DNA of 64,000 bases from Pezicula radicicola. Lineage: Eukaryota; Ascomycota; Leotiomycetes; Helotiales; Dermateaceae. Where the stretch lies: NCBI GenBank assembly GCA_003008705.1, contig PDUO01000017.1, forward strand, positions 437,827 to 501,826, written 5' to 3'. Each line of letters opens with the position of its first letter. The first letter of the stretch is position 1. This document shows positions 1 through 11,929 of this stretch, piece after piece. The notes under the pieces were generated by a model that was given only the letters and a program-made list of their open reading frames with translations, was not told the origin of the DNA and did not search any database. The translations under genes and the position numbers were made by a program.

Positions 1-276
1 AGGAAGACAGACGAATTCCAAACGTACCCTATTCCAACAACTGGCAGCAAAGCAATTGTATGTGTCAATGTAGTTGACACAGCCGCAAGCAATAACTGCA
101 GTTTCGTCGCCACGAGAATTTGTTATGCACAGTGAAGCCGCTGCATTTGCTTCAATCTGGCACTGTTCGAAACCAGAGACATCAACACAGCCGGTACTTG
201 TGAGGTCGACCTGGGCGATGGCAAGGTTCAGTCCTTGGGCTATGACGAGCAGGAGGGTAATGTGGACGAATTTCAT
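1..276 (-). CDS. Small secreted cysteine-rich protein (partial, runs off the left edge)
   Basis: The reading frame begins with an ATG at 276 and reads MKFVHITLLLVIAQGLNLAI, a clear signal peptide, then AQVDLTSTGC. The mature part is rich in cysteine (GC, QC, LC, the CGC triplet, NC and SCW), so the protein is probably exported and disulphide-bonded. The frame stays open to about position 24, where AATAGG is followed by GTACGT, a good 5' splice donor. The rest of the gene lies outside the window. The spacing resembles small secreted fungal proteins of unknown function. It is not a convincing CFEM domain. No enzyme motif is visible, so I assign no function. Confidence 0.6.
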   Translation of the reverse strand, partial: MKFVHITLLLVIAQGLNLAIAQVDLTSTGCVDVSGFEQCQIEANAAASLCITNSRGDETAVIACGCVNYIDTYNCFAASCWNRVRLEFVCLP

Positions 277-946
277 TGTTTTAGAGTTATTTAGGTCGAT
301 GAAATGATTTAGGATTTGCTTAAGACACTAAAGAGTGAGGTTGGGCTGTGAAGAAGATGTGGAGGGCGAAGGCGAGATGCGCTAGATATGTCTTGGCAGA
401 TTACAGGATGGTTCCTTCCTCAATCAACACTAGAATTATCCATTTGATTTGAATACTACAAATCTTTCTTGATATCAAAGTGCGTTGAAGGATACCACTG
501 AATTTGAAGTAGTACCTGTCACAACGAAGTCAAAAGATAAGAAAGCCATGAGCGGTCAAGCCAGCCACTAAACTAGCTGTGGGACCTCATTTTCAGCCCT
601 TCAACAAATTAACCTTATGACAGACCCCAATCATCCAACCCAATCGACAAAATAAGCCATCACTGCAAGAGCCTCGTATAACCTCCCCAAGAGTGGAATT
701 GCTTGTAGAAGCTTGTTCAATGCTTATATGTACCTTGCCGAAGAGTATTGGTCTCGGGACCAACCGAAGCCTCCTTTCGGATTCAGGGACCAATCATGGT
801 TACCTTAAAAGCTTAGGTCCAGTGCTGCGTGCCTGATGTAAACGAACACAATCCACTTAGAAAACGCCATAGACCAATGCTCTTCGAAACTTGTTAACCA
901 ATTTTGAATATTTTTTCTCGTATATACACCAATAGCAATCGTCATC
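277..946. other. Intergenic region, upstream of the secreted protein and downstream of the thiolase
   Basis: No supported gene. It holds the promoter of the left-edge secreted protein and the 3' flank of the thiolase. Short open frames here show no codon bias or recognisable domain. Confidence 0.5.
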
Positions 947-2378
947 TTACAGCTGCTCGTTCACAAACAAGGCTGCCATGCCCTGTCCCGTACCAATACA
1001 CATACTCGTCAACAAGACCTTCTTCTTCTGTCTCCGACATTCACTAAGACCCGTAACAATCTGTCTTGCTCCAGTGGCTCCCAAAGGATGACCTAAAGCA
1101 ATTGCACCACCGCGGATATTCATCTTCTCATGTGGAATCTTTAACATATCTTTGCAGTATACTGCCATGGATGCGAAAGCCTCGTTAAGCTCAATGACAT
1201 CGATGTCATCGATAGTGACATTGTATTTGGTGAGGAGCTTAGGGATTGCAATGGAGGGGCCGATACCCATAATGCGAGGCGCAAGACCAGCGACAGTCGC
1301 GCCAACGAACTTTCCGAGGATAGGTTGACCGAGTTCAATAGCCTTAGAGCGCTTCATGAGAAGGATGGCAGCAGCTACAGGCAAGTTAGTAACACGTGAA
1401 GCATGTGAAAGTGCATAAACTTACCTCCATCGGTGACCTGACTCGAGTTACCACCAGTAGATTTATCTCCGAAGTCTGGGAAAGCAGGACGAATCTTTGA
1501 CAGACTCTCATATGTAGTTCCATATCGTGGCCCCTCGTCCTTTGTAACAATAATCGTCTTGACCTCGCCAGTCTTAGGGTCCTTAACCTCGGTCTGGATC
1601 GGCACAATCTCATCGTCAAACCAACCCGCCTTCTGCGCTCTCTCTGCTCGTTGGTAACTCTCCGCTGCGTATCTATCCTGCATCTCACGGGTAATATTGA
1701 AGTCGTTTCCTACATTCTCGGATGTCTGGCCCATGGGCTGCATGCAGTCTGCTGCCTCCTGGTTCTTGAGGACTTCGGGGTGGAATGGTTTCTCGAGGCG
1801 GTCACCGCCAACCGACATCATCTCTGCTCCCATTGCAACTCCAATCTCGATACTTCCTTCCGCGATCTGGTTGGCAATATCTTGAGTTGCCTTGAGGCCC
1901 GAAGAGCAGAAACGGTTCACAGTCGAAGCGGCGGTCGTGTTAGGGAAACCGGCAGCGAGACATGCTGCGCGGACAATGTATGCTGCTTTTCCATCGCTGA
2001 CCTGTTGTAGTTTATTGTCAATACCTGGTCTGCGAGGGTTCAGAGGTGTATTAGCTCAATGGCGGGCTTACATTGCCACAGCAGATATCCTCAACAAGAG
2101 CGGGGTCCAACTTCGACTTCGCAATAACCTGTTTCAGGAGTGCGTATACAAGATAATCCAATTGTGTGTCCTTGAAGCTTCCCTTAAAACCTTTGGCTAA
2201 CGGTGTTCGAATTGCGAGGGTAATGACAATATCGTCTGCATTCTTAGAGGTGCTAGGAGCATCTTGTCAGCTGTGTCTATGTATGACGTTTACGAAGGGG
2301 CGTATCTTACATAGTAGAGAGTCCCGATGAGTTGGGAGTGAGGTGCTTAAGGATCGAGCTGAGTCTTTCGCCTGCCAT
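947..2378 (-). CDS. Peroxisomal 3-ketoacyl-CoA thiolase (acetyl-CoA C-acyltransferase), PTS2-targeted
   Basis: Four exons, complement join(947..1374, 1425..2001, 2072..2252, 2311..2378), give 417 residues, the usual length for peroxisomal thiolases. The enzyme performs the last step of beta-oxidation, cleaving 3-ketoacyl-CoA with CoA to give acetyl-CoA. The N terminus MAGERLSSILKHL carries a textbook PTS2 nonapeptide, RLSSILKHL at residues 5-13, so import should use PEX7. The nucleophile is Cys115 in NRFCSSGL. The catalytic His is near residue 371 in GHPLGATGARQ, and the second Cys is near residue 401 in CIGTGQG. All introns are 49-70 nt with GT-AG ends. The start was chosen because it places the PTS2 at the extreme N terminus; an upstream in-frame Met would bury it. 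It is equivalent to yeast POT1/FOX3. Activity is inferred from family membership. Confidence 0.95.
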
Positions 2379-5300
2379 TTTGAATACGTGGTGGTAGAGT
2401 AAATGAAGACAAGATGAATTCTGGACTTTGTTGTTGTTTGAGCATGGGGGAGGGTCTGGAGTTTTGTATTTTGTGGAGAGCCGAGGCACATGTAAGTCAG
2501 CCTCGGGGCAAGCAGTCACGTTACCATTTGATTACTCTACACGTTATTTTTGCGTACTATAATAGGTGATTTGAAATTCAACTAGTCTGTCTCTAAAATG
2601 GGACGGAGCTGAGGTTTACTAATGGAGCCCTTTGTGGTTTATTGTGAATGAGCTTTACACATTGTAGTTGACTCTGGAGTCCAGATTCCGAACACCGGAA
2701 TAGGTACTCAAGGCCTTTGCGCCACCCCAATCGACAACCATGACCTCAATTCTCTAAGCCATCTCTTGACTATTGATCATTCGTTGAATTTAGTAACCTT
2801 TTCCCACAGCTTTTTAGTGCTAGACAAGTTACCAAACTGCAGGCCGAAGAGAAGAAACAGATCCTCTCGCTTGATGTTAATGCCTAAGTGACTTTGTACT
2901 CTACTATAAGGGCAGAATCTATACTGCAACCTTCTAGAAGCACCGAAAGCCTTTAATTTATATATCTACAATGATATGAATTCTTTCTGATAAAATTTTA
3001 CTCAATTTTCTGTAGCACTGTCTTACTAATCTAGACATGCTACAAGTCTGTCGTCCAGCTTCTAAGACCCCATGTCATTTCATGTCAACCCAAGCTTAAC
3101 TAACTTCAAATAACTTGAAAGTTATGGAAAAGTTCAACTTATGCTACCATTTCTAGTGTTATAATCATGATAAAGCCACGCTGCCAACCAGCCCTTTTTG
3201 AAACGACTTGATTGTGGACAGCAATCAATCTAGGGGTTCTAACAATTTTACTGTGTCGTTTGTGGTATCCTTATACTCTAGTTTTAAAGCCTTGTAGTTC
3301 TTCTTTGACTAATAAGACAGAGGACATAAGAAATAATATCGTTAGTTCCTACCATGTCTAAAGACTGATAGACAGAACACCACAATGTTAATGAGATGTA
3401 TAGGAATGAGGAATGACAGGGTTACTCTTGCTGTTAGTGAACAAGATAGATTTGTTGCAGATGTATGTTCCTCAATGAAGAACAGGAAGGGAAATTAAAG
3501 GAATTCAGGTAAAAGCAATAATATTTTGTTGTCAATAATTTCGCTGTGTTATTGTTTTCCGTGTTGTTATACCAAGAACGTATCTTTCAGAATGATTTGA
3601 AAATTTCCATCTTATAGCTCTAGTGTATGAACCTGCTTCTTTCCTTGTCCTCAATGATCGCAACCGCTTAATTGTCAATCTCACCAGCTGCGCTTTGCTT
3701 GTCGGCTACTAGACCATTTGCCACGCTTTCTGCTTTTTAATTCCGGCATACAACGCGGCATGAGTGCATATTAGGACAGACAACATCAACAACGACAGCG
3801 GATTTCGCACCCCGAAAAGCAGATAATGGGGCTGCTTAAAGTTAACCTTGAGGCATGAAATACTAAGCTCGCCCATATAAATGGGACATAATCTGATTAG
3901 TTCATAGATGAAAGTCAGTTAATGCCTAACTGCTGGCTATTTATAGTCCAAAGACGTATGGATAACGAGGGGGCCGCCTCGGTCTCCACAACATCTTGCA
4001 TGTAGCCCAATAGGCAGCAAAACCGAGCTTTTCCAGGACTTTGTAAATTTGCGCTCCGTCAGGTATGATCCTGTTGCAGATAAACAAGAAATAAGAAGTA
4101 TTAACAATGTTTGATTAAGTAGCACAGCCAAATTGAAAGTATGTAGCGTGCCAATAATACCATGAAAACAAAAACACAGTGAAATAATAAATGAATACAA
4201 TGATCCCGAACAGCCTAGAGACACGCACCTTCACTAGAAAGATACTCAATCTGAGGTCTGGCAGAAAAAATAAATAGCATTAATAAGAATGAAAAGAATA
4301 TTGGTTGTTAATGGACTAATTACAACCACTTTGAGACTCTTAAATGAAGAAGTTTCAACTTCTAGGAAGCTAGCGTCGAACTTGAAGCAAATGTACTTCT
4401 CTGTTCCTCCAGGGTAGTTCATGCTGGAACCCACCTTTGATTGCAAGCAAATTGTCAAATTGAATGAAGGAAAGCTGTTCACTAAAGTGAGCGGTTCCAC
4501 TTTTTAAATGGAGGAAACCTGTATGGTCGCTTTCTGACTAAGAGCCAATAGAAAGCACTAGATTTGTGCACAAGGAAAGAATCGGAAATACAAAGGTTAG
4601 GCATGCCTAATCTCTTAGAAAGAAGAAACCACACGTGTGCACAAAGCCTAACGCTTTCTGCTTCACAAAGAGCTGAAATGTATACTCCTTGGCGTATAAG
4701 TATGGCGTTCAATAATAGCCTTTTCGAACAGTTCGTTGGGTCAGGTACAGTACTGTACCTCGCTTGAACCACCACCCAATTTTTAAGCTTAAGAAATACG
4801 TGGGGAAGGACGGGATGCGGGTCATATGTTGGAGGTCTTCAAGTCGCTTTCCCAAGCGCACGTCAACCCAGGTTTATTACACATCTTTCTCTCCGACCGA
4901 AAGAATCGGAAGTAAACGCACAAACCCGTTCACAATATTGATGATGCATGTTCCTCTTGCCGCTTCAGGCTTTCTTCTGCACCTGTGGCTGGCTCGAACA
5001 GCCTGCGAGCCCTTAAATAGACTCGTTTAGGCAAGTTTAGCGTGTCATGGCGCATCTCCAATAATACCAAAGCTAACCACAAACATACTTTAACATCAAC
5101 CCATCCCATCAACGGCAACGCGGTACGGAAGTACAGTAGCCATGCAGGTCTTTGTATATTTCTCCTACCGCTCTCTTCCTATCCTTTCTATATCAACATC
5201 TACTTCCTGACACTCATTCTTGTGCTTGTCTGTCGTTGGAAACACTCTCTTTTCTCTCTTTCTCTTATCATTCGACTCTCAGCTGCCCTGCTTTCGTGTG

Positions 5301-5505
5301 CCTTGATTCCACAAGATCTTCAATCAAGATACGACCAACCCTTGCTCTGCAGATAACCTCCACAGTTGTATGACCTCAGAGATCAACCAATTTTCCAGGG
5401 TTTCGGCGATCGCTTTTTTCCTCCAATTCTTCAAAAGGACTGTAAAGTCCACATTTCTCGTGATTGTAAACATCGACATCTCGAAGACCTACCAAATTCA
5501 AAATT
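2379..5505. other. Large intergenic region (3.1 kb)
   Basis: Several open frames of 60-100 codons occur on both strands around 3.9-5.4 kb, but none shows a domain, a signal peptide with a plausible mature protein, or consistent codon use. The part from about 5040 to 5505 is pyrimidine-rich and probably the promoter and leader of the GH128 gene. I see no RNA gene here. Confidence 0.45.
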
Positions 5506-6507
5506 ATGCGTCTCTCAACACCCACCACACTCCTGTCGCTCCTCACTCTCGCCTCCGCTCAAGCAACCTTCCAAAAATCCAGCAAACGCGGTCTCGTCTT
5601 TGTGCCTTCGACCAAATACCCGTCCGATAACCAGATATGGGTCAAATCCGGCTCTGATTTAACCTGGTACTACAACTACGGCGTCACGCCCTCGCCAGCC
5701 TACAGCAACCGCACACAATCCGAATTCGAATTCGTGCCTATGTTATGGGGCGCACCATCCTCTACATCCGATAACACATTCCTGGACGGCGTCAAGTCAT
5801 TAATCAGTGGAGGGACAAATATTAGCCATGTATTAGCCTTTAATGAGCCAGATGGGACGACGAGTACTGGTGGAAGTAACGTTGATCCCAAAGTTGCCGC
5901 GACGACTTGGATACGAGAGATTGTCCCTCTGCAAAAATTGGGCATCAAGTGTGGTGCCCCAGCCGTAACGGGATCAAGTAGTGGATTCACCTGGCTGGCG
6001 AACTTCTTCGATGCTTGTGCGAGTCAAGGAACGAATTGCACAGTAGATTTCATACCTATTCATTGGTATGGAAATTTCGAGGGTCTCGCCAGCCATCTTG
6101 GTCAAGTCGTTGGAACGTAAGTAATCAATTCATCTTTCATTTTGCCTTGTCGCTAACATTTTCGCAGATACCCTAACACCTCAATTTGGGTCACCGAATA
6201 CGCGCTCCAAGACGCCTCGCTCACCGACTCTCAATCCTTCTTCAATTCCTCAGCCGAATACTTCGATCGTCTAGATTACGTCGACCGATACAGCTATTTT
6301 GGAAGTTTCCGAAGCTCTGCTAGCAATATTGGTCCTAATGCGGCTATGTTGACTGGCAAGGGAGAGTTGACGGACATTGGAAGTTGGTATCTTGGTGGTG
6401 CTGCAACAAACAATGAGCCAAGCTCGAGTGCTGCGGGTAAAAATACTATCAGTGCAATGTGGGGAGTATTGGCTATGGTTGCCATAAGCTTTTGCTTTTT
6501 GTGTTGA
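5506..6507 (+). CDS. GH128 (Asl1-like) glucanase, secreted and probably GPI-anchored
   Basis: Two exons, join(5506..6116, 6168..6507), give 316 residues. The start MRLSTPTTLLSLLTLASAQA is a signal peptide. The body matches the 'glycosyl hydrolase catalytic core' family (GH128, Asl1-like), with GLVFVPS, the SDLTWYYNYG strand and FVPMLWG. The acid/base Glu is near residue 114 in AFNEPDG. The nucleophile Glu is near residue 214 in WVTEYAL, just after the intron. DFIPIHWYG is also typical. The family cleaves beta-1,3-glucan. The C terminus is a Ser/Ala-rich segment followed by a hydrophobic tail (ISAMWGVLAMVAISFCFLC), as in GPI-anchored wall proteins. N-glycosylation sequons are present (NRT, NIS, NCT). 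A role in cell-wall glucan remodelling is inferred. Confidence 0.9.
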
Positions 6508-7925
6508 ACCTAGATATCACCAGGTAATGTATTTTTATGGATGATATATGTGTATATGCGGAGGGTATCAGGATTGGCGTTTCCAGAGAACTGGCGTTTA
6601 AGAGAGGGCTTTGACATTGGCATGATCAGTCAGAAATATCTGCATCTTTAGAAGTTGGCATACTACAGTATAAGCTGACATATTTGGTAACGAAAATAAA
6701 TAGTATATTCCCTCGACCACTTCTTGAGCTCGAATTTAGGTCAGAAGCAGTGAAGTATGCTTTACTATATATAAATATTAAAGGACTTCTCTCTCTCTTA
6801 GGAGTAAATTCCAGGAACAAATCCCCTCTACTTTGTATCCACTCAACAACTACAAACCCCACCCCCACAATCTTCTACAATCTTCACACAAATACATCAT
6901 CCCTTTCCCTCCTATGTATAATCACATTACCAGTCTCGAACATTAAATCTAGCGATTGTTTGAATTTCTCCAATGCGCCTCATCACGTGGTACCATACCC
7001 CCTAAATAGGATTCCGCAAAGAAAAGAGGGCAACTTAGATCCCACCAAGTCCTATACAAAACCAACCACAACATTACCATCACCAGGCATCAACCAAAGG
7101 TCACATTGCCTTCCTTCCAGTAAGTGAGATAAGTGGCCCATCATTTCCATTCTTCCTCACCCAGCGCCATAAGCATAGACAATCCCCATGACTCGATTAA
7201 CCAGGGTTCAGCCAAGGTATTTTAAGCATAAAATCTAGGCTACACTCATTAACCCAGGAAGCCCTGTTAAACGCGGGGATGAAAATTCGAAGATTAATCT
7301 CGTGTATGCCGAATGATAATAATGGAGAGTAATCGAAATACGATCTTAGTCTAACAGAGTATCTAAAATCTGACTACCTAGTCCTAAGTAGGTACTGTGC
7401 CTCTCGTTTCCATACTTCTAGATCAAATTTGTTTTAAATTTAGTTGGAAGGTACGGAAATGCTTTTGTCGCTTGTCGTTAAGCACATATCTTTGCCCCTG
7501 GATTTTCCTCTAGGTTGTCTTTAGGTTCTCGGTTCGGAGATATTTCGACTTGGGCTGTGGAAGTCTTTTGTGAGTGGGTGGAAATAAGGCCGTGGTGCCT
7601 AAAGGGAGGTAAGCTTATTACACTAGTGTTATGCAGAACCGTTACTGGTGCATTCGTGTATTTTGAATTACGGTAACTAGGTAGGTGCTTGTATGGAGTA
7701 TTGTGCCTCTTTTCATTTCAATGGATTGATTGACCAGAGTCCAGACTGGAGGATATAAAGAAGGTCTTTGATCCTCCTTAACTTCTCTCTACCACATACT
7801 AATCTACCACCCACTGTCGCTTAAAGCACTACAATTCAATCATAACACTCTCATAATACTTATAATACTCATATTACACTCTCTCACACACAATACTACA
7901 CGTCTCTCCCAAAACCATTTTCAAA
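6508..7925. other. Intergenic region (1.4 kb)
   Basis: No supported gene. The last 150 bases are CA/CT-rich and look like the 5' leader of the small secreted protein gene at 7926; a TATA-like GGATATAAAGA lies near 7750. An open frame of 147 codons from 6684 has no recognisable content. Confidence 0.45.
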
Positions 7926-8528
7926 ATGCAATTCCTCACTCTCCTCCCTCTCTTGCTAGCACCACTAGCAACAGCGCAAATCCCCTGTTTCCAAACCTAC
8001 GGCTGGATTCAAGAGATTACGTTCCTAAGTACAGAAACAACACATTACCTCCCACAAATCTACCTCAAGAAGATTCAAACAGCCACAACTCCCAATGTAA
8101 GTCGATTTTCCCATTTCCCCCCAAAACCCCACCATCAAGCCATGACCTTCTCCCCCAATTCCAACCCCCCAAAAACCCCCATCCAAACCCAAACCCACTA
8201 ACAACCCTCAAAGGTAACAATCTGCGACGGTCAATACCCCTTCCACGCAAACCCCGACCAACCAGACTTCATACCCGGCGGAATCCCCACCAACACCTCC
8301 TTCGCAGGACCATGGGGAGCATTCAATTGTTCAGACCCATACTGGCAAGTTGATGTTAATGGAATTGATGGAAATATCTTGGTTAAGTATAATGAGGATG
8401 CTACTTATGTTGAGGCTGGTGCTGCCAATTGGTTGCAGGTTGCTACTGCGGAGGGTGTTGCTGGGTTCCCGGATGAGAGGGTTAGTATTTGGCAGTGGGA
8501 TTCTGGGGATGTTGGGTGTGGTGCTTGA
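7926..8528 (+). CDS. Small secreted protein of unknown function (161 aa)
   Basis: Two exons, join(7926..8096, 8214..8528). The 117-nt intron has a GTAAGT donor and a CTAAC branch point close to its AG. The start MQFLTLLPLLLAPLATAQIP is a strong signal peptide. The mature protein has four cysteines (IPC, TIC, NC, VGC), enough for two disulphides, and an acidic, aromatic-rich C-terminal half (DPYWQVDVNG, SIWQWDSGD). I recognise no domain; conserved hypothetical secreted proteins of this size and layout are common in filamentous ascomycetes. The intron is C/A-rich. An effector or cell-surface role is possible but not shown by anything here. Confidence 0.7.
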
Positions 8529-9640
8529 GGGAGTGGTGAGGGGATGAATCGAGGAGGGGGGGTTGGTGGGGGTGAGTGGGAAGGAAATGATGGTGTTGGG
8601 ATCTTGTTAATGAATGAAATGAAATAAAATACTTTTTGTTATTGAGGAAGTAGCTAAGCCCTTTTAAGTACTTAATGATTGAACGAGGAGTTTGGCATTG
8701 TAAACTGTATTAAAGTTACTAAGTGAGCAGGTGACAAGTTGCCCATGAGAAGTCTCATGCGGTTGACCGCTGGATATGCAAGCTTGTTCATCAAAGAAAA
8801 AATGGAATTGGAAGAGGGAAGACAGGATATAGCTTACTGGAAAACTGAGTAATGAGCAATAAAGAAGGTAAGTTATAGCTACCCCCCTGTGAGAATATTT
8901 GGCGATTTAACGTTAACAAGTAGTGATCCAAGATTTTTCATTTCTACGATGACAACCGATGCTACTTTTATTCCACATCTACGTTAAAAAAAATTGCATA
9001 CACACTACTTACAAAGACTCAGTAATTGGACCTGGGCGATATATCAAAGTTGTTTGAAGTTTTCCTTTGCCAAAGGAATGGCTGAAGTTGAGTACAACGG
9101 TGTACAATGGTTGCTAAGACGGAATGGACGTTCTGCACGACGGCACATTAACATAAGTGTTTGAAGTCACAGATTCAGAACACCTCCGAAAGTAAGATGA
9201 GGTTCTAATATGTTTATCTCTAGGAGCAGAGCACAATTAAAGAGTCAATAAATTTCACGGTTGCATTAATTCCTTTTCGCCGATCACCTTTTCACTGAAA
9301 TTACACATGTTGTGGCAACGAGATTCAATTTGACACCAAGGAGTTAATTCTAGCACGCTTAACCACAAATTCTAGCTTCTAAGAAGAGCACAACTCCGTT
9401 CTTATCTCCTTCTAGTTCTAGCATCTAAGAGCACAACTCTTAGGTTCTCATCTCCCTCTTCTTGAACTACTTCCATTTGCCGACTGTAAGTAGTCAGCTA
9501 CCAGACGGTGGTGAAGATAAAGGCGAAAAAGCGCGCTAACAACACCGCCTTTGGCAGAATAAAAAAGTTCCTATCGCAAAACATCAAATCCCACCTCACA
9601 GCTTACCAGCATCTACAATTCGAGATCTTCCAACCTCAAA
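8529..9640. other. Intergenic region with a short imperfect tandem duplication upstream of ESF1
   Basis: No supported gene. Positions 9370-9412 and 9416-9465 are imperfect direct copies of one another, both starting TTCTAGC followed by TCTAAG and AGCACAACTC, with a period of about 46 bp. They lie about 200 bp upstream of the ESF1 start, in its probable promoter. Confidence 0.5.
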
Positions 9641-11800
9641 ATGCCAAAACCAAAGGCTTCAAAGGGAGCTGCTGCTGCGCCCAGCACCAGCGACCCTCGC
9701 TTTTCCAATTTCACCACAGATCCTCGATATCGACTACCCTCGAAAAAACAAACTCGAACCAAAGTCGATAAGCGTTTTTCTCGTATGCTTACGGATGATG
9801 ATTTTTCGAATACAGCAAAGGTGGATCGATATGGCCGTAAGCTGAGTGGCTCTGGACCTAGCAAAAATAAGGCATTGGAACGATTATATATGAAGGAGGA
9901 GGAAGACGAAGACGAAGAGAAGGACGAGGAAGAGGACGAGGAAGAGCAGGAGGGTGAGGATGAGGATATTGAGGTCGAGGACGACGAGGTAGTTGAGAAA
10001 GAGCTGAGGCGTGCGGAGCGTGGATACGACCCAGCTCGTGGTGGAGGCTTTTCATCATCGTCAGAAGAGGATAGCGACGACGAGGATTCTGATGGCGGGG
10101 TAGAAATTGAGGAAGAAGTGGGCGAGGGAGGGGAAATGCGAATCCAGGATACAGGGATTGAGATGGGAGAGGTTTCATCACGAATCGCAGTGGTCAACAT
10201 GGATTGGGACAATATCAGAGCAATTGATCTTATGGCTGTCTTCTCTAGCTTTGCAGAGCCAGGCAAGATTCACAAAATTTCGGTCTATCCAAGCGAGTTT
10301 GGCAGGGAACGAATGGAGCGTGAGGAGATGGAGGGCCCTCCGAAGGAGATCTTTACGAAAAATAACGACGATTCGTCAGAGGAAGATTCTGAGGACGATA
10401 GTGAGGATGAGGACGAGGACGAGAAGATCAAGAAGGACCTTCTAAAGGAAGACGACGGGAAAGATTTCGATGGGGCAGCCTTAAGGCAATATCAACTCGA
10501 AAGATTAAGATATTACTACGCAGTCATCGTATGCTCGGATGAAAAGACAGCGAAGAACATCTATGATAATACGGACGGCTCAGAATATCTTGGCTCAGCA
10601 AACGTCTTTGACCTCCGCTTCATTCCCGATGGTACCGAATTCGACGAGAAGGCCAGAGATGAGTGCGACAAAGTACCAACAGACTACAGACCCACTGAAT
10701 TCGTCACTGAAGCACTACAGCACTCAAAAGTCAAGCTTACATGGGATCAGAACCCAGAAGATGCTGTAAGAAAGGACGCTCTCAACAGAGCTTTCAGTGG
10801 AAGCAGGGCAGAAATTGGAGAGAATGATCTACGAGCATACTTAGGTAGTGATTCAGAGAGCGACGCCGAGGAAGAGGAAGCAGAAGCCGAACCTACGGAT
10901 AAGCCAAAATCAACAAAGAAGGAGCTTGCAAGGCAGAAAATGCGTGCAGCTCTTGGATTGTCCGACGAACCAACCTCGAAGCCAAAGAAGGGCGGTCCCG
11001 TGGGTGATATGGAGGTTACATTCACCGCTGGATTGACTGCGACAGAGAAGGGAAGCGTTTTTGAGAACGAACCCATCAAAGACGAGACAACGGCTGAGAG
11101 ATACATACGAAAGGAGATGGAACGCAAAGCCCGAAGAAAGGAGAAAGCCAAGGCCGTACGAGAAGGACGTGATCCAGAGGCCGAGCCAGAAGAGGAAGAA
11201 GCCGAAACCGCAGATGCAGACCTTGGTTTTGACGATCCTTTCTTCGCTGAAGACAAGGACGTAAAAGATAAAGCAGCAAAGACCCTCCGAAAAGCAGAAC
11301 GACAAAAGAAGCGAGAAGCCAAACAAAAGGAAGCAGAAGAAAAGGCTTCAAACCGTGCAGAGTTAGAGCTCCTAATGGCCGATAACAGCGCCGAGACAGC
11401 CGCCCATCTAGACCACTTCGACATGAACGAAATCGCCCGCACGGAGAAACAAAAGAGAAAGAAGCAGCGCAGCAAAAAGTCTTCCAAAGAAGGAGAACCA
11501 GAATCAAAAAGAGGCGGTCTCCAAGAAAACTTCGAAATCGATGTCGGAGACGAGCGTTTCGGAAAGGTATTCGAGGACCATGAATTCGCCATCGATCCAA
11601 GTAATCCTCGATTCAAGGGTACAGAAGGAATGAAGAAGTTACTTGAGGAAGGTAGAAGGAAACGTGGGATTGATAGGATGGAAGATGCTGCAGTTGAGCG
11701 TCCTAGCAAGAAAAAGCGTGATGATAGTACTACTGATGGTGGCAAGGATGATTTAAGTGGTCTTGTTGAGAAGATTAAGAAGAAGTCGAAGAGAGTTTGA
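9641..11800 (+). CDS. ESF1: Pre-rRNA-processing protein ESF1 (U3 snoRNP / 18S rRNA maturation)
   Basis: A single exon gives 719 residues. In the family, ESF1 is a nucleolar factor needed for early pre-rRNA cleavages that yield 18S rRNA. Visible landmarks: the N-terminal VDKRFSRMLTDDDF box (about 42-56) followed by VDRYGRKL; long acidic tracts; the RIAVVNMDWDNIRAIDLM segment and IHKISVYPSEFG, the RNA-binding-like core; YQLERLRYYYAVIVCSD and VFDLRFIPDGTEFD; KVKLTWDQNPEDAVRK; and a C-terminal NUC153 domain at about 634-675 (DERFGKVFEDHEFAIDPSNP). The end is lysine-rich, as expected for a nucleolar protein. It converges on the SNF2 gene, with an 18-bp minisatellite between the two. The lack of introns contrasts with its neighbours. 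Confidence 0.95.
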   Translation: MPKPKASKGAAAAPSTSDPRFSNFTTDPRYRLPSKKQTRTKVDKRFSRMLTDDDFSNTAKVDRYGRKLSGSGPSKNKALERLYMKEEEDEDEEKDEEEDEEEQEGEDEDIEVEDDEVVEKELRRAERGYDPARGGGFSSSSEEDSDDEDSDGGVEIEEEVGEGGEMRIQDTGIEMGEVSSRIAVVNMDWDNIRAIDLMAVFSSFAEPGKIHKISVYPSEFGRERMEREEMEGPPKEIFTKNNDDSSEEDSEDDSEDEDEDEKIKKDLLKEDDGKDFDGAALRQYQLERLRYYYAVIVCSDEKTAKNIYDNTDGSEYLGSANVFDLRFIPDGTEFDEKARDECDKVPTDYRPTEFVTEALQHSKVKLTWDQNPEDAVRKDALNRAFSGSRAEIGENDLRAYLGSDSESDAEEEEAEAEPTDKPKSTKKELARQKMRAALGLSDEPTSKPKKGGPVGDMEVTFTAGLTATEKGSVFENEPIKDETTAERYIRKEMERKARRKEKAKAVREGRDPEAEPEEEEAETADADLGFDDPFFAEDKDVKDKAAKTLRKAERQKKREAKQKEAEEKASNRAELELLMADNSAETAAHLDHFDMNEIARTEKQKRKKQRSKKSSKEGEPESKRGGLQENFEIDVGDERFGKVFEDHEFAIDPSNPRFKGTEGMKKLLEEGRRKRGIDRMEDAAVERPSKKKRDDSTTDGGKDDLSGLVEKIKKKSKRV

Positions 11801-11929
11801 GGTGCTGTACTTAAACTAAGTGGGCGGTTAAAAACTGTGGTGTATGGCGTTATATGAGCGGAAAAGTCTAGCTGTAGCAATACAAGTAATCTTTGAAGTG
11901 ATCTTATATTTGAATGATTGAGTTGGTCC

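Noticed and set aside
9613..10266. Long Ser-rich open frame opposite the ESF1 gene
   Set aside because: It is the antisense shadow of the Asp/Glu-rich codons of ESF1; Ser runs on the reverse strand follow directly from GAN codons.
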